A stretch of 64,000 nucleotides of DNA from Pithys albifrons albifrons. Its lineage: Eukaryota; Chordata; Aves; Passeriformes; Thamnophilidae. Each line of letters opens with the position of its first letter. Position 1 is the stretch's first letter. Made by a program: the position numbers and the translations under genes. Below, one piece after another: positions 9,295-20,411 of this stretch. Below the pieces are notes generated by a model that had not been told where the DNA came from, ran no database searches, and saw nothing but the letters and a program-made list of their open reading frames with translations. Location of the stretch: the NCBI RefSeq assembly GCF_047495875.1, contig NC_092497.1:56164977-56228976 (forward strand). Direction: 5' to 3'.

Positions 9295-10800
9295 GAGGTG
9301 GGACTGCAGCATTCCAGGTCTCCCCAGCATGAGAATGTCATCAAGGACTTGCTGGACAACAGTGACCCCTCCCTGGGGACTTCTCCAAAATAGGGCACAA
9401 GAACGGGGCAGGTCTAGGGGTGCTGCCCTCCTTATTTTCAAACAGGGGCCACCATTGGAGCCCCATGAAGGTGCAAGAGCCCAAACCAAGCTGGTGGCCC
9501 TTGCCTGGGGACATGCGCCCTTGGGGCTGTGACTTCCTAGCCTGCAGCCCCCATAGAGGATGAAGAGCCCAATCACTGCTCTGGTGCCACCCCAGTGCCA
9601 CAGCCACGTCTACCCTGGGCAGACTGGCCCCAACCCCTGGGAAGAGAGCTGACATGTGGGGGGGTTCTGGGCTGGGGGAACAGGTGGCACCCCCTAGGAG
9701 GTGTCCCTGGGACAGATGTGACCCCACAGTCCATCTCCTCCAGGCTCACCTGCTGCCGACAGAGGAGGTGAAGGACCTGGGCCTGAAGTACATCTCCCCT
9801 GAAATGGTAGGGGGACAGCAGCCTCTGCCCAACCCCACTGTGGGGCTGCCTGCCCGCTCCCCTGTTGCCCCCTGGGTGTCACCCCTTGGTGACAGGCTCC
9901 CCCCACAGTCGGTGGCAGTGGAGCTGCTTCATTGACAGCAGCATCATCCTGGACTGTCGGTACCCCTACAAGTAGGAGGGGAGTAGGAGGGGGCCCACAT
10001 CAAGGTCAGGAGGGCTCCTGTGCCCCACGGGGCTGGGAGGAAAGGGGGAGTGTAAAACCCACCAAACCTGAGAAGTGCTGAGGCCCCCATGGGGAGTTGA
10101 ACTGTCCCCCCAAGAGGTGGTGAGGTCCCACCAAGGGTGAGGTTCTTAAGTAAAGTTGTTTTGTACCCTGTCCTGAGGGACTAAGGAGCCCCTCCAAAAG
10201 TGCTGAGCTCCCCCAGAAGAGTTAAGCATCCCTCCAGTAGGGAATGAGACCACTCAAAAGGGGTCAAGCAGTCCTTGCAAAGGTTATTCAAGTTCCCCAG
10301 AGGGCTTGAACAGCCCCCTTGGCTGTGCCAGGCCCACCTGAAGGGGATGATCCCCAATGGAAGGAGGAGGGGGATGGTGCCCCAGTAGGTTGGATGATGG
10401 TGGTGGCAGGGGGAGGCTGAGGGGCAGCGTCCTTGGGTGCTGCAGATAAAATTGGAGGCAGAAGGGGAGAAAAGTGCCTTGTGTCCCTCCCCAGGGTGCT
10501 GCCCCTGCATAGGGATGTGGAAGAATTCCTGTTGGAGCAGCCCATCACACCCCGGCACTCCAGCTAGAGGGGGATCATCATCAGAGAACTGCAAGTTCTC
10601 TGCTCACCAGGGGTCCAAAATGTGAGTGGGGCAACAGGGGCACATTGGGGTCTGCCAGTCCCCCAGGCATGCCCAGACCCCTGCACAGCAACAATGCCAT
10701 TGCCTTTCCCTGTGGCACTTGTGCTGGTTCCCCAGGGACAAGGATTGTTTTGGTCACAAGTACTCCCAGCTCCACTACTCTGAACTCTGTGTCCTCCACA
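9295..10800 (+). pseudogene. CDC25B-like: CDC25B-like phosphatase, unprocessed pseudogene
   Basis: CDC25 phosphatases activate cyclin-dependent kinases. Relics of successive catalytic-domain exons keep their introns. At 9744-9806 AHLLPTEEVKDLGLKYISPE lies between AG and GT sites. At 9909-10004 FIDSSIILDCRYPYK lies in a shifted frame, followed by TAG and a GGxHIK-like end at GTCAGG. At 10494-10621 LPLHRDVEEFLLEQPITP, then a TAG, then NCKFSAHQGSKM. Near 10700-10800 FPRDKDCFGHKYSQLHYSEL corresponds to the part after the active site. A weaker match at 9295-9400 (ENVIKDLLDNSDPSL) may be the preceding exon. The active-site HCEFSSER reads NCKFSAHQ at 10587-10610, so the signature His and Arg are both lost. 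Stops, shifts and lost signature residues make it dead. Short GC-rich introns suggest origin from a different genomic environment. Confidence 0.8.
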
Positions 10801-10808
10801 TTCACTGA

Positions 10809-10980
10809 CAAGTATCAGCAGAAAGTGACAGAGGCCGAGGAATTGTCTCACAGGGCTCAGCAGAAGTAGAAAGGAGAACAGCAAAAATGTGCAAAAGAGA
10901 AGGAAGATATCCACAGAGTTCTGAACAATTACATTGTATTCCTTACCAAAGAAAAAAGTGAAACAGAAAAGGCTGTTCAG
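10809..10980 (+). pseudogene. Coiled-coil exon relic with internal stop
   Basis: Reads KYQQKVTEAEELSHRAQQK, then TAG, then EKEDIHRVLNNYIVFLTKEK and SETEKAVQ up to a donor CAG|GTATGA at 10981. The heptad-like, Glu/Lys/Gln-rich composition indicates a coiled coil. It ends in phase 0, like the coiled-coil exons at 16702 and 19409, so all may come from one gene. The in-frame stop at about 10867 suggests decay. I do not recognise the parent protein. The start is uncertain; the preceding sequence belongs to the CDC25-like relic. Confidence 0.5.
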
Positions 10981-11740
10981 GTATGATGTGTTAAAAAGTT
11001 AGCAAATTGCATGAGATGGTGGCAGGAACTTTTTTGGTGCAAAGTGTTGTGGGGATTTGGGGTCTTTTTGGTGTAGGGAAAAAAGTCTCCAAAATCCTGC
11101 AGAATAGTTCTGAGGAACATAGCTCTAAAAAGTTACCCAAACCACATTTCACATACTAGGAAATCCTCAGTGTTTCACATTCTAGGAGAGGGAACGCTCT
11201 CTGCTTTCTAACAGGTTCGCAGTGGGCTCTGTTGGGGGTGTCTCGGATGCCGCCGGGTACGGGACAAAAGGGGTCACAGTTCCATTGGAAGCGCAACAGC
11301 ATCACCCTGTGGTTTGACAGAGCATAATATTCCTTCACAGGAGCACTCCGTTTTTCCTCAGAATACTTGTGAAATTGTGCTGTTTACACACAGGGTTTGT
11401 TTTGTTGTGAGACAAAGAGCCGTGTTTTGCATGAGCAGGTGTGTGCAGGTGGCTGCTGGGGTGGCCTTACACGGCCACACCACCTCTGCAAAGTTTAGAA
11501 ATCCTACAAGCCCTGCTGACTTGTTGGACAAGCTTAATGCATTCATGGCAATGTTAGTCTGCTAATGGTAATCACATTCCCAGTATAAAATGTATCCCAG
11601 TCATGAACATTCTCAGTGTTTTACAGCAAACTATGTGTTACGTATTTCACTTTTCCCAGCTCAGTTTTGCCAATATGTGGAAGACAAACCTGAAGGGACA
11701 AATCTTTTGATATCTTTCCATTGTGGAGAGAGTGAAAGTT
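10981..11740. other. No recognised feature
   Basis: Between the coiled-coil relic and the first copy of a 188-bp duplication. A 60-residue ORF on the minus strand (11156-11338) has no motif I can identify. Confidence 0.4.
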
Positions 11741-11928
11741 GTTTTCTGTTTCTGTGAAAATGGTCAGAATTTTGTTTTGCACACTGATGGGAAGAAACCT
11801 GTTGCCTGGCTTGCTGTACAGGCAGAGTTAGAGGATTCTCTTCAACTTAGTCTGCATGGATATGGACTAAAGGGATTTTGTAGCAGTGACTCCACAGAGC
11901 TGCTGAGTTCAATAATGTTAGTAATTAC
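11741..11928 (+). repeat. 188-bp direct duplication, copy 1
   Basis: Contains CAGAATTTTGTTTTGCA, CTTGCTGTACAGGCAGAGTT and GACTCCACAGAGCTGCTGAG in the same order and spacing as 15909-16096. In this copy one frame is open throughout (WLAVQAELEDSLQLSLHGYG), so it may derive from an exon. The two copies differ by scattered substitutions only. Confidence 0.9.
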
Positions 11929-12379
11929 ATCAAAAATACTTTAAAAAATGAAAAATTACTTTTAATGAAGAAGACATTTTGTAGATACGGATTATGACTT
12001 CTTGCAAAGAATGTTCTTTCTACCAAAATTTGTCAAGTTTAGTTTATTTCTATTTCACACAACTTTTTGGTTTTAGTGCAAGGCTTTGGCTGCAAAAAAT
12101 GGCTTGAAATTTGCTTGGTTTAAGGTGGCAAAGCAGAGGGTTCCATCCTCCTCCTGCTCTCGAAAATCTCTTCTGTCAGTGTGTGGCAGCATTTGCAATG
12201 TTTCTATGCTTAACAATGTAAAGGTTTTTTGGTACAGGCTTGGAAATGTCTCCCCTTTCTCTCTCTTGGAGCTCTGAGCGTGGAAGGGAAGTGTGGTCTG
12301 TTCCTTGCTGCTGGCAGGCATTGGGATAATCAGGGAGCAGGAGCAGAGACCTGCGTCAGAGGAGCTTCACATTGGTTGG

Positions 12380-12622
12380 TGAAAGTCCCATGCTACCCTA
12401 TGTAAGTCTGGGCACACCAATAAACTTGCTTCTCTTTATGGACTCTCAACTCGTGTGTACCTCTTCCTTCGGGAGGCTGACACCGGTTTGGGAGCGGGAG
12501 GAGCCTTCCCGAGCTTCGAAGGGGCTTGAACCTCGGGAGCACATACTTTCGCTCTTCGAGCCCTGCTCCTCGGAGCACAACCCCAACACACCATATCGGT
12601 GGTCATTTATAATCCACCGATA
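12380..12622 (+). mobile_element. 5' LTR fragment (R-U5) of an endogenous retrovirus
   Basis: GAAAGTCCCATGCTACCCTA, TGTAAGTCTGGGCACACC and AATAAA at 12419-12424 match the end of U3 and the R region of the LTRs at 14.4 and 18.6 kb. The following 200 bp match their U5. Most of U3 is missing. It ends in a perfect 9-bp inverted repeat, TATCGGTGG (12594-12602) and CCACCGATA (12614-12622). Confidence 0.8.
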
Positions 12623-12639
12623 GTCCGGCCCCAGGTGGA

Positions 12640-14338
12640 TTCTATCAACGTGTGTCCGGCTCCATCAGAAGGACGCCTTGGAGGGATGGGCAATGTCCGA
12701 GGAGGAAGAAGAAGGGGCTATCGCTTCCCTCTTTGGGTGCTGTTGATGGTCTGCGCCATGTGGATTGCGGTGACGAAGCAACAGGGACGTCAAATACCCA
12801 CTACCGTGACCACAGGGCCCAATAACCAACCGGTACCAACATGGGCTTTGTTATCATCAAAGAATATATGGCTTAGTTTGGCCCAGTCCCTTGCTACAGA
12901 TTCCATCTGTTTGTCAACCACAGACCCATCCAATCCCTTTAAAACCTGTTTGGTGGGCATCCCTTGGTCGACAGAACAGTGGGGACAGATCGCTACCCAA
13001 AAGGGCCAGGGTGACTGCGGCGATGTGGGACAATTCTGAAACCCATTCGTTGATTGTGTGGCCTTACCAAAGGACAGACTGTAAGACCAAATTAGAGCAA
13101 AATATCAGTGGGAAAGGCCAGAGGAGTTGGAGATTTTGGGAAGCTTGAAATCCCCCTTGTGCTTTTATTTTAAACTTAGTAGCCGAGCTCTTCAACAGCG
13201 TTTAATATTACCTCCCCAGGAGTTTATTCAAATTTTAGCTTTTGGTGCAAGGAGGAGGTTTCCTTTTTGATGTTTTCGCTGCAAGTTTCAGTATTGTTGC
13301 TGAAAGGTCTTTTCCCCATCTGTGGGAGAAGGGTATGGAAGGCCATCCCTGCCTTTGCAGTAGGAGGTCCTTGCACCATAGGAAGACTGACCTTGCATAA
13401 TCCCGCTATTTTTATGCAATCCCCTACTGGAGACGATATTAACATTCAATTAAAAGACACAGTTAATGTTTCAGATCTACCGACCCACGTTCACCGTCAA
13501 TGTCTATGGCATCAGAGGCATGTCGGTTTTGGAATTAGGAAATGCCCGACAATGACAAGAGAGGAGGAAATTGCTCCTGAGCCTCAATCACCATCTACGC
13601 AGAGAGGTCGCCCTGCTCCAGGGCCCCATCCTCTCCAAAAAATGGACAATTTACATGAATTTACCGCAGGTTGTGACTCAGACATGAAATTCTGGTCTCG
13701 GGGTAAGAACCTTGCCGTGACTATCTTTCTTCCTGCAATTGGGACCACATATGCCCTTGATCTTTTAACCAAAATGGGATGTTCTGGCCAAGGAGGCTAA
13801 CACCACAAGCCAGGCCCTGAGGGAGTTGCTGCTTGATACCTAAACAAATAAAAAGGTGCTCCTCCAAAACAGGGCCGCCATAGATTGCCTCCTGTTGATC
13901 AATGGCCATGGATGCCAAGAATTTGAGGGCATGTGTTGCATGAATTTCTCTGATCACTCCAAATCCATTCCTTCTCATATCACCCAATTAAAGAATATGA
14001 TGCCCCAAATAAAAGAAGAATGAGGTTTCACGTTTGATGATCTTTTCAACTGGTTACCCTTCAGAGGGCTTTCGGAAACTATCAAGAAAGTTATTGTCAT
14101 ATCACTGGTTGTGTTAATAGTTGTTGCTAAGTTTCTGTGTGTTCTTCCATGCATTTTTCAATGCCTACGAATCTGCAGGGCCGCCCCATCTCCCCAAGCT
14201 TTGCCAGCAACACAAAATAAAAAAGGGGCAGATGCTGGAGGAGACCAAGGTGATGAGGATTTTATCAGGTGGCAACGGTACTACAAAAGATGGGTTGATG
14301 AGGACGTGGATGTCCGAGACCCTGCCACTTTGAATTAA
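12640..14338 (+). pseudogene. env: Endogenous retrovirus env relic (SU and TM)
   Basis: Retroviral envelope glycoproteins mediate receptor binding and membrane fusion; this is an old germline copy. A leader with a hydrophobic segment (FPLWVLLMVCAMW) and an SU N-terminal part are open from about 12686 to 13039. The family resemblance lies in SLATDSICLS and TCLVGIPW. Continuation is found in other frames (13267-13800). TM features follow: a hydrophobic FLPAIGTTYALDLL-like stretch near 13730 in fusion-peptide position, a CCMN-type cysteine motif near 13935, and a hydrophobic anchor near 14090-14155. At least three frame changes and several stops break it. It resembles avian ERVs with alpharetrovirus-like or ERVK-like env. 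No gag or pol is present between the 5' LTR fragment and env. Confidence 0.85.
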
Positions 14339-14399
14339 GAGGCCCTGCAGCAATTCAACAAGCACTTGGATGGTTTTAGAAGTTCTATTGATGTTTCTC

Positions 14400-14905
14400 C
14401 TGTTTGAACCCATGCATGTTAAAATGGCTACCCTATGTATTTTTCCCTTAGTCATCCTGCCCAAGTTTCTTCTTCCCACAACCCCCTAGGGCATTTTCCC
14501 ACCACCCCTGACTGGCCCCAGTTTGATGCAGTGCACCATTTTCCATACAAGGTTGTGTTCTGACCCCGGTTTCCCATTGGTCCTTTCCTTATCCCTCCCT
14601 TCAATTTGTATATGGACCAATGGGATGCCTCGCTCCTCCCTTTCTCCTCCCAGTACCCCTCCCATGTTCTGGAAAGTTCCACTGGACCCTATGTAAGGCC
14701 AGGCATTCTAATAAAGCTTGCTTCTCTTCGTGGACTCCTGAGCTGTGTGGCTGTCTTCCTCGGGGGATCAGCAGGAGGTGCCGCCCTGGGCTTCAAGGGG
14801 CTTGGGCTAAAAGAGCTATTGTCACTTGAGCTGATTGTCATCTGCCCCTTGGAGTTGAAGACCCCATTCACTGTATCGGTGGATATTACCATCTGCTGAT
14901 AGGAC
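14400..14905 (+). mobile_element. 3' LTR of the 12.4-14.9 kb endogenous retrovirus
   Basis: U3 carries CCATTGG and CCAATGGG boxes (near 14575 and 14617), a TATA-like CTATGTAAGG near 14688 and AATAAA at 14710-14715. Only about 20 bp separate the TATA-like site and the poly(A) signal. U5 ends with TATCGGTGG...CTGATAGG, the degenerate form of the hairpin that ends the 5' LTR fragment. It follows directly after the env stop. Exact ends are not certain because neither clear TG...CA ends nor a target duplication could be fixed. Confidence 0.75.
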
Positions 14906-14920
14906 ACAGAATAGAAATCC

Positions 14921-15908
14921 ATCAGACATGGACACTGTTGATGGTCTCTGAAGGAAACTGTGTCAGGCTATAAAGAAAATTTGGAATCACCTTCTCAATG
15001 CGATGTAAGGACTTTCTTTGACTGCTTTCTTTTCCTCTTGGAAAACGTAATTGGTTTCATTAAAAAATAGATTCTGAAGGAAGTACTGAAAAGCACAGTC
15101 ACTAGTTAGCAAATAACAAGGAAGTAGCACTGTCCAGACCTCTCACAGCTGTTCCCAGGAATTGTTAGCACCTCCACTGACAGTAGTTAAAGGTGTGTGT
15201 AAGGAACTTGAGCATTTCCCAGGAGCAAAATGGTGCAGAAGAATCTTGTGCACCCTCAGTTTTCAACTTCTCAATGTCAGAGGTCGTTGCTTTGTTTGCT
15301 GAAGCATTTTAATCCAAGTAATTCCAGGGATCCTTTTTACAGACTCTCCCCACAGTTCATGGGGCTATGGAAGCAGGAAAAATCGGGTCATGGTTGGAGA
15401 AGCAAGAATCCGTATTTTGGTTACACACCCCAATAATAAATGGATATGGAATGGTAGACTTGGTTTATTGGCAGGATTTAACTGCAAACACATGAAGGAG
15501 CAGCCACATCACCTGCATCCTAAAAAGCTCCTGAGAGCAGAATTATTACCTTCAGTAGAACTAATGCTGCAGCAGCACAGTTTAAACCAGGATATCACCT
15601 GCCAGTCTAGCATTAGCAAGTGTGCAAAGTGTGCAAGGAGCAACAGAGCTGAAGCTGATTCCAGCTGGTGCTGTCCTCGGTGCTCACCTTTCCATATATT
15701 TGCAAGTGCAAACGCTGATATTCAAATCAAAGCAATGATTAGTGACACCTTCTCTTCCTGCTACTTCCTTTCAATCCTAGTTTGTTGCAACAGCCTCGGG
15801 GAAAAACTTTGTAATGACGTTCCCCTTAATAAGTGTGTCGCTCCTTTGTAGATGTTCTGAACTTCCCCCTTTGTTTTGAAATAGCTTGAATCTGTTTTTC
15901 TGGAAGTA
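14921..15908. other. No recognised feature
   Basis: Between the 3' LTR and copy 2 of the duplication. A 153-codon ORF (15390-15851, plus) has no recognisable motif and ordinary composition; I do not call it a gene. Confidence 0.4.
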
Positions 15909-16096
15909 GTTTTCCATTTCTGTAAAAATGATCAGAATTTTGTTTTGCATGCTGATGGGATGAAACCTGTTCCCTGGCTTGCTGTACAGGCAGAGTTAGA
16001 GGATTCTCTTCAACTTAGTCTGCATGGATATGGACTATGAGGATTTTGTAGCAATGACTCCACAGAGCTGCTGAGTTCAATAATGTCAGTAATTAT
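15909..16096 (+). repeat. 188-bp direct duplication, copy 2
   Basis: Second copy of 11741-11928, 4168 bp away in the same orientation, with the LTR-env-LTR element between them. The frame open in copy 1 has a stop here (GGATATGGACTATGAGG). Sequence after it runs on to GAAATTGAG|GTGAGG near 16138, which looks like a splice donor. Confidence 0.9.
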
Positions 16097-16701
16097 CCCA
16101 GCCTGGAGCTTGATTCACGTTCTGAGTGCAGAAATTGAGGTGAGGAGCAGCTTAGTTATTTGATTGCATTGCAAACTTCATTGTTCGTTTTTTTTAAAAG
16201 TAATTCAGTTTCTAGACAAAAGAAAATCCTTTTCAGAGTAGCAGAAATTAAGATTACTTAATCTGTGAGGCTGTTTCTAAAACATGTCTGATTTCATCTG
16301 AAGTTCTAGCAATTAAAACCACCACAAAATAGAACTTCTACCCCCATGTATCATTTCACAAATTCACTTAACTGTTTCCATTGTTGCCATCGAGCTGGGA
16401 AAGAGAAGAGATTGGTGGAATGTACTTTTTTGGGAAAGATTTCCTGTGGGGAAATGGCTCTGATTTTAGTATTCCACAGAAGATCATGCTCACAGTGATT
16501 CTGGAGCCAACACACGTTACCTGGTGGTGAGCAGAGACCGTGTCTGAGGTTGGGTGAACAGTTCCAGTGACATGTGCGAACGTGTCAGACTTTGATAACC
16601 TGTTCTGATGCAGTCTCCATTCCCCTGCTGAGCTCTCTACTGCTATACCTAGAAAAAGTATCTCTTGCTGCCTTACTAACTGAAGGACTGGGGTTTTTTA
16701 G

Positions 16702-16839
16702 TGTGTGGCTGACGCAATGCAGCAGAAATTGAGGGATATGGAGGTAAAACTTCATGTCTTGAGTGACACGCTGAGTGGTGAGCCCATAGAGCCTGAATCC
16801 ATAGCTGAGCGAGAGCAGCAGCTCGTGAGAGAGCTTCAA
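16702..16839 (+). CDS. Possible coiled-coil exon
   Basis: A 138-bp, phase 0-0 exon-like unit between TTTTTTAG and CAA|GTAAAT. It reads VADAMQQKLRDMEVKLHVLS and later EPIEPESIAEREQQLVRELQ without stops. Heptad spacing of Leu/Met/Val suggests a coiled coil. Its phase agrees with the units at 19409 and 20412. I do not recognise the protein. A stop in the upstream unit at 10809 makes it unclear whether the gene still works. Confidence 0.5.
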
Positions 16840-18430
16840 GTAAATCCTTGTGACCATTGCTGGCAGTCTCAGCAAGCAGTGACACCCTGACCAATTTCAT
16901 TTCTTGAGGGATGAAATCTAGCCAGGCTTGGAATGCCACGTGCCTGATTAACAAAACATCCAACATCTCTTTCACATCAAAGGGGGTTTCACACGTGGAT
17001 GCTGCTTATCCTGTAAGTTTGAGTGAGACTGGGCTTTGAACAGCAGCTGGGAAAAGGTTTCTGTCATGTGAAAATACTGTTGGCAGTGTGGGGAAGTGTA
17101 GGGGGAGTATTCATGCAGCATTTTTGAATCTTTCTTCTGAAGTGGGTTAAGCAGTGAAACCTGTGGGATGAGGCAAAGGTCAAGCCTTTGGCAGAGCTTA
17201 CCGTGCAGTAGGCCTGGTAAGCTCTGTGCTCTTTTGGACTTTTTATTTGGTGGCCCTTCTGTGGAGGTCTGTTTCCAAAGTCTTTTCTTTTGTGGGTGTG
17301 TGAGATGATACAAAATGTGACAATTATTTGAATGTCTGTTAATGTTTCTCTCACTTGAGTGCCTCTAGTCAAGATACAGTTTTCCACACCTCCTGCTTTG
17401 TTTTCCTTTTCCAAAATTCACTGGTATTTATGCGACCTTCAGTGTGTGTGTATGAAACGACCTGTAATATTAACTACTTTTTTTTGACCTCTGTGACATC
17501 AGTTGAAGCCCAGAGTCACTTTGGGGTGCCTTTTTGTTTTCAATTCAGTCATCAGTCAAAGTGAAAAGATTTTTTTGACAGAAAACTGTACAGTTAAAAT
17601 GGCCTGTGAATTTCCATTAGAGCAGCTCTGAAGTTCCCACTTGCGCTGAAAGTATTTTTCCAAATGAAATCCTGGGTCCAGGCCTTTCTCTGGACAAATG
17701 CATCTGGTAATGGTTTTTGTGTTTTGTTGTAACTTTAAAGGAATTTTTTCAGCTTGGAGAATTTAAAGAAAGAAAAAAAAAATTAATAATATAGACCAAT
17801 TCCTGAACTTTTTGGAGGCATTCCAAATTTCCAAGGACATGCTTAGCAGAGTCATCTGCATTGTCCTGCTTTCCTCAGTTTTGTACGAATGGATAAGAAA
17901 GACGTAGCAGTTTAATTCAGAGAATCCCATTTTGGTTAAACTGTGTATGCACATACATGTTTATGTCCATCTGTAAAATGAGATGTAGTAACTGAAGTAT
18001 TCAGAATATTTACTAAAAGAGAACTTCCTGATAATTTGTAGAAAAAACATAACAGAATAGTTACAGGCGAAGGAACCCAGCAGTGAAAACCAAATCAAAA
18101 CAAAAAACCAAAACCAACCAACCAACTAACACCCAAAAAACCACAAACAAAGAAAACCAACCAAACCCCAACCCAATTCATGCTTTAAAACATTACAGAG
18201 GTTAGAGATGTTTGAGGTAGGGAAACTGTGACTAGTTTAGAGCTGAAAAGCAACCTGTTCTCGGCACCTTAATTGGAAACCAGGTGCCAAAGCCAAGGCC
18301 TTTTTGAGGAATTCTGTATCTTGTCACTGAAAATGGAGATGCTGTGTTGACACCCCATTGTGTGCCCAGAGGCTGTGGTGGTGTTGCCTCAGGTGACAAC
18401 CTTAGTGAAAAGGCAAAGAGGAAGGGAATA
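16840..18430. other. Intron-like DNA, no recognised feature
   Basis: Lies between two coiled-coil exon candidates. An A/C-rich low-complexity stretch (CAAAACCAACC type) occupies about 18085-18175. Otherwise nothing recognisable. Confidence 0.4.
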
Positions 18431-19105
18431 GGTTGATGTTGGAGGAGACCAGAAGGATGAGGAATTTATCAAGTGGCAATGATATTAAAAACGTTGGGTG
18501 GATGAAGATGCGGAGATCCAAGATCTTGGGGAACCTATGCAGCAGTTAAATCGGGACTATGGGGGTTTTAGAAGTTATATGGATATGTCCCCAGTTTGAA
18601 TGTTACATTCCTAATATGTCTTCCCTAATAATTTTTCCCTTAGTCATCCCTATCCAAGTTTCTTCTTCCCACAAACCCCTAGGGCATTTTCCTGCCAACC
18701 CACTCCTGATTGTCCCCAGTTTGGTGCAGTGCACCAGTTTCCCTATATGGTTATGTTTGAACCCTGTTTTCTCATTGGTTCCCTCTTCGCTCCTCCCCTT
18801 AATTTACATTCTACCCAATGAGGTGCTTTGCTCCTCCCATTTCCCCGCCCAAGTTCTAGAAAGTCCCAGGCTACCCTATGTAAGTCTGGGCATGCCAATA
18901 AAGTTGCTTCTCCCTGTGGACTCTCCACCTGTGTGGATGTCTTCTTCTGAGGACTGATGCCGGGTGGGGAGCAGGAGGAGCCGCCCTAGGCCTCGAAGGC
19001 GCTTGATCCCAAGGAGCCCATAGCACTGCTCTGTGGGACCTGCCTCTTGAGGCTGTGACCTCCCACCCACTCTATCAGTGGACATAAACCATCCGCCGAT
19101 AGGTT
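18431..19105 (+). mobile_element. 3' end of a second ERV copy (env tail plus LTR)
   Basis: 18440-18590 matches the env 3' end at 14235-14400 (GGAGACCA, GATGAGGA, GGTGGATGAAGATGCGGAGA). The LTR follows with CCAAT-type boxes, CTATGTAAGTCTGGG, AATAAA at 18897-18902 and the terminal TATCAGTGG...CCGCCGATAGG repeat. No 5' LTR, gag or pol is found, so this is a truncated copy of the same family. Confidence 0.8.
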
Positions 19106-19408
19106 GATTTGTTTAACTTGACCTTTTTGCTTTCAGAGTCCAGCTGCAGTTTTTATTATTAGAAGTGCTTCAAGAAGATAATGCTACATCCATTTCTTTA
19201 CTTAAATAGAAAATGTTCTTTTAATATTCTAGATATGTAGAAGATGGTTTTAGATGTATTTCTTGGTACGAGTTTCCCCAGTTCCAAAGTGAAAGTACTT
19301 CACATGTGACAGGCTGATGTGGAGCCCCAATATACTGAATGAGGAGAGTCATCTCTGTCTCTTGTTACCATCCCTCTGGATTTCAATACTTTCCAAATGT
19401 CCTTCTAG

Positions 19409-19501
19409 GCAGGTACAGAAAGAAACAGAGAACTGGAAGAAGAGGTTGCAGCAGCAAGAGCAGCACAATTGGAATGCAAACACACTGCAGAGATGATGCA
19501 G
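19409..19501 (+). CDS. Possible coiled-coil exon
   Basis: A 93-bp, phase 0-0 unit between CTTCTAG and CAG|GTAAAC. It reads AGTERNRELEEEVAAARAAQ then LECKHTAEMMQ with no stop. The Glu/Ala-rich heptads continue the coiled-coil character of the 16702 unit and join it in frame. The product is unrecognised. Confidence 0.5.
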
Positions 19502-20411
19502 GTAAACATTTTATTAAATATTTTCTAGAGGTTTACAGCAAAACTGTTGTTGAAGTTGTAAAGGCCCAATCTTCCAAAAACATTAAGACCACTTCCTTGC
19601 TTCAGTGAAAACTCTGAATCGATTTTTTTTTGCAACAAGTGTCAAAATTGTAATATGTACAAGGAGAGAACAGAATATCTTCTTTTCAGGCAACTTTAAA
19701 GTTACTAGAATAGGTTAAGAAAAAAAGTCACGTTCATAAGTTTGAGAATTTCCTGTAGCATTTATACTGTGAGGGGAAAGAAAATGTTTCCCAGTAGTTG
19801 GAGTGAATGGGCAAAATGAGTCAGTTATTTTCTTATTCTTATGGTCCTCTCCTTGTACGGTCACTGAAATTGTTGAAGGAATGAAGAAACAAGTAGAAAT
19901 TATTTCATTTTTTTAATTTCCTCCCTACTTTTGCAACCTACAGAGGAACTGGAAGGGGAACATTCCTTCAAGTTAGGGATTTCTCTTTTGGGTATGAATA
20001 ACTGGCAAGGTTTTCTCCCTTGGTTAACTGCAGGAACAAGCTCCATGTGTGCTTTGCTCTGAGTGGAAGTGTAGCCTTTATTGTTAATTCCACGCTTTCA
20101 CGAGTCCACTTAAAAATCAGAATTCCCCTGGAAAATTTCTGTAATATTAATAACTGAAAACAGGAAAGATGCAGCCACCACCAAAGGAGAACAGCAGCTG
20201 CCTTTGTTCAGCAGAGCTTTTGATCTCTGTTTAGAACTATAATGTATTACTGCATTTTTTCAGGTGTTCTATGCTTTATCTGTGTGTCCTTCCATACAGA
20301 ATTTATGGAATAAATTAGCTGTAAAGCAGAAGAGAGCAGAGCAGACAACAACACTGAAGACCTTGATAGTTTTTCCTAATTTCCTTTCTTTGCTTTCTTA
20401 CCACTTGGTAG

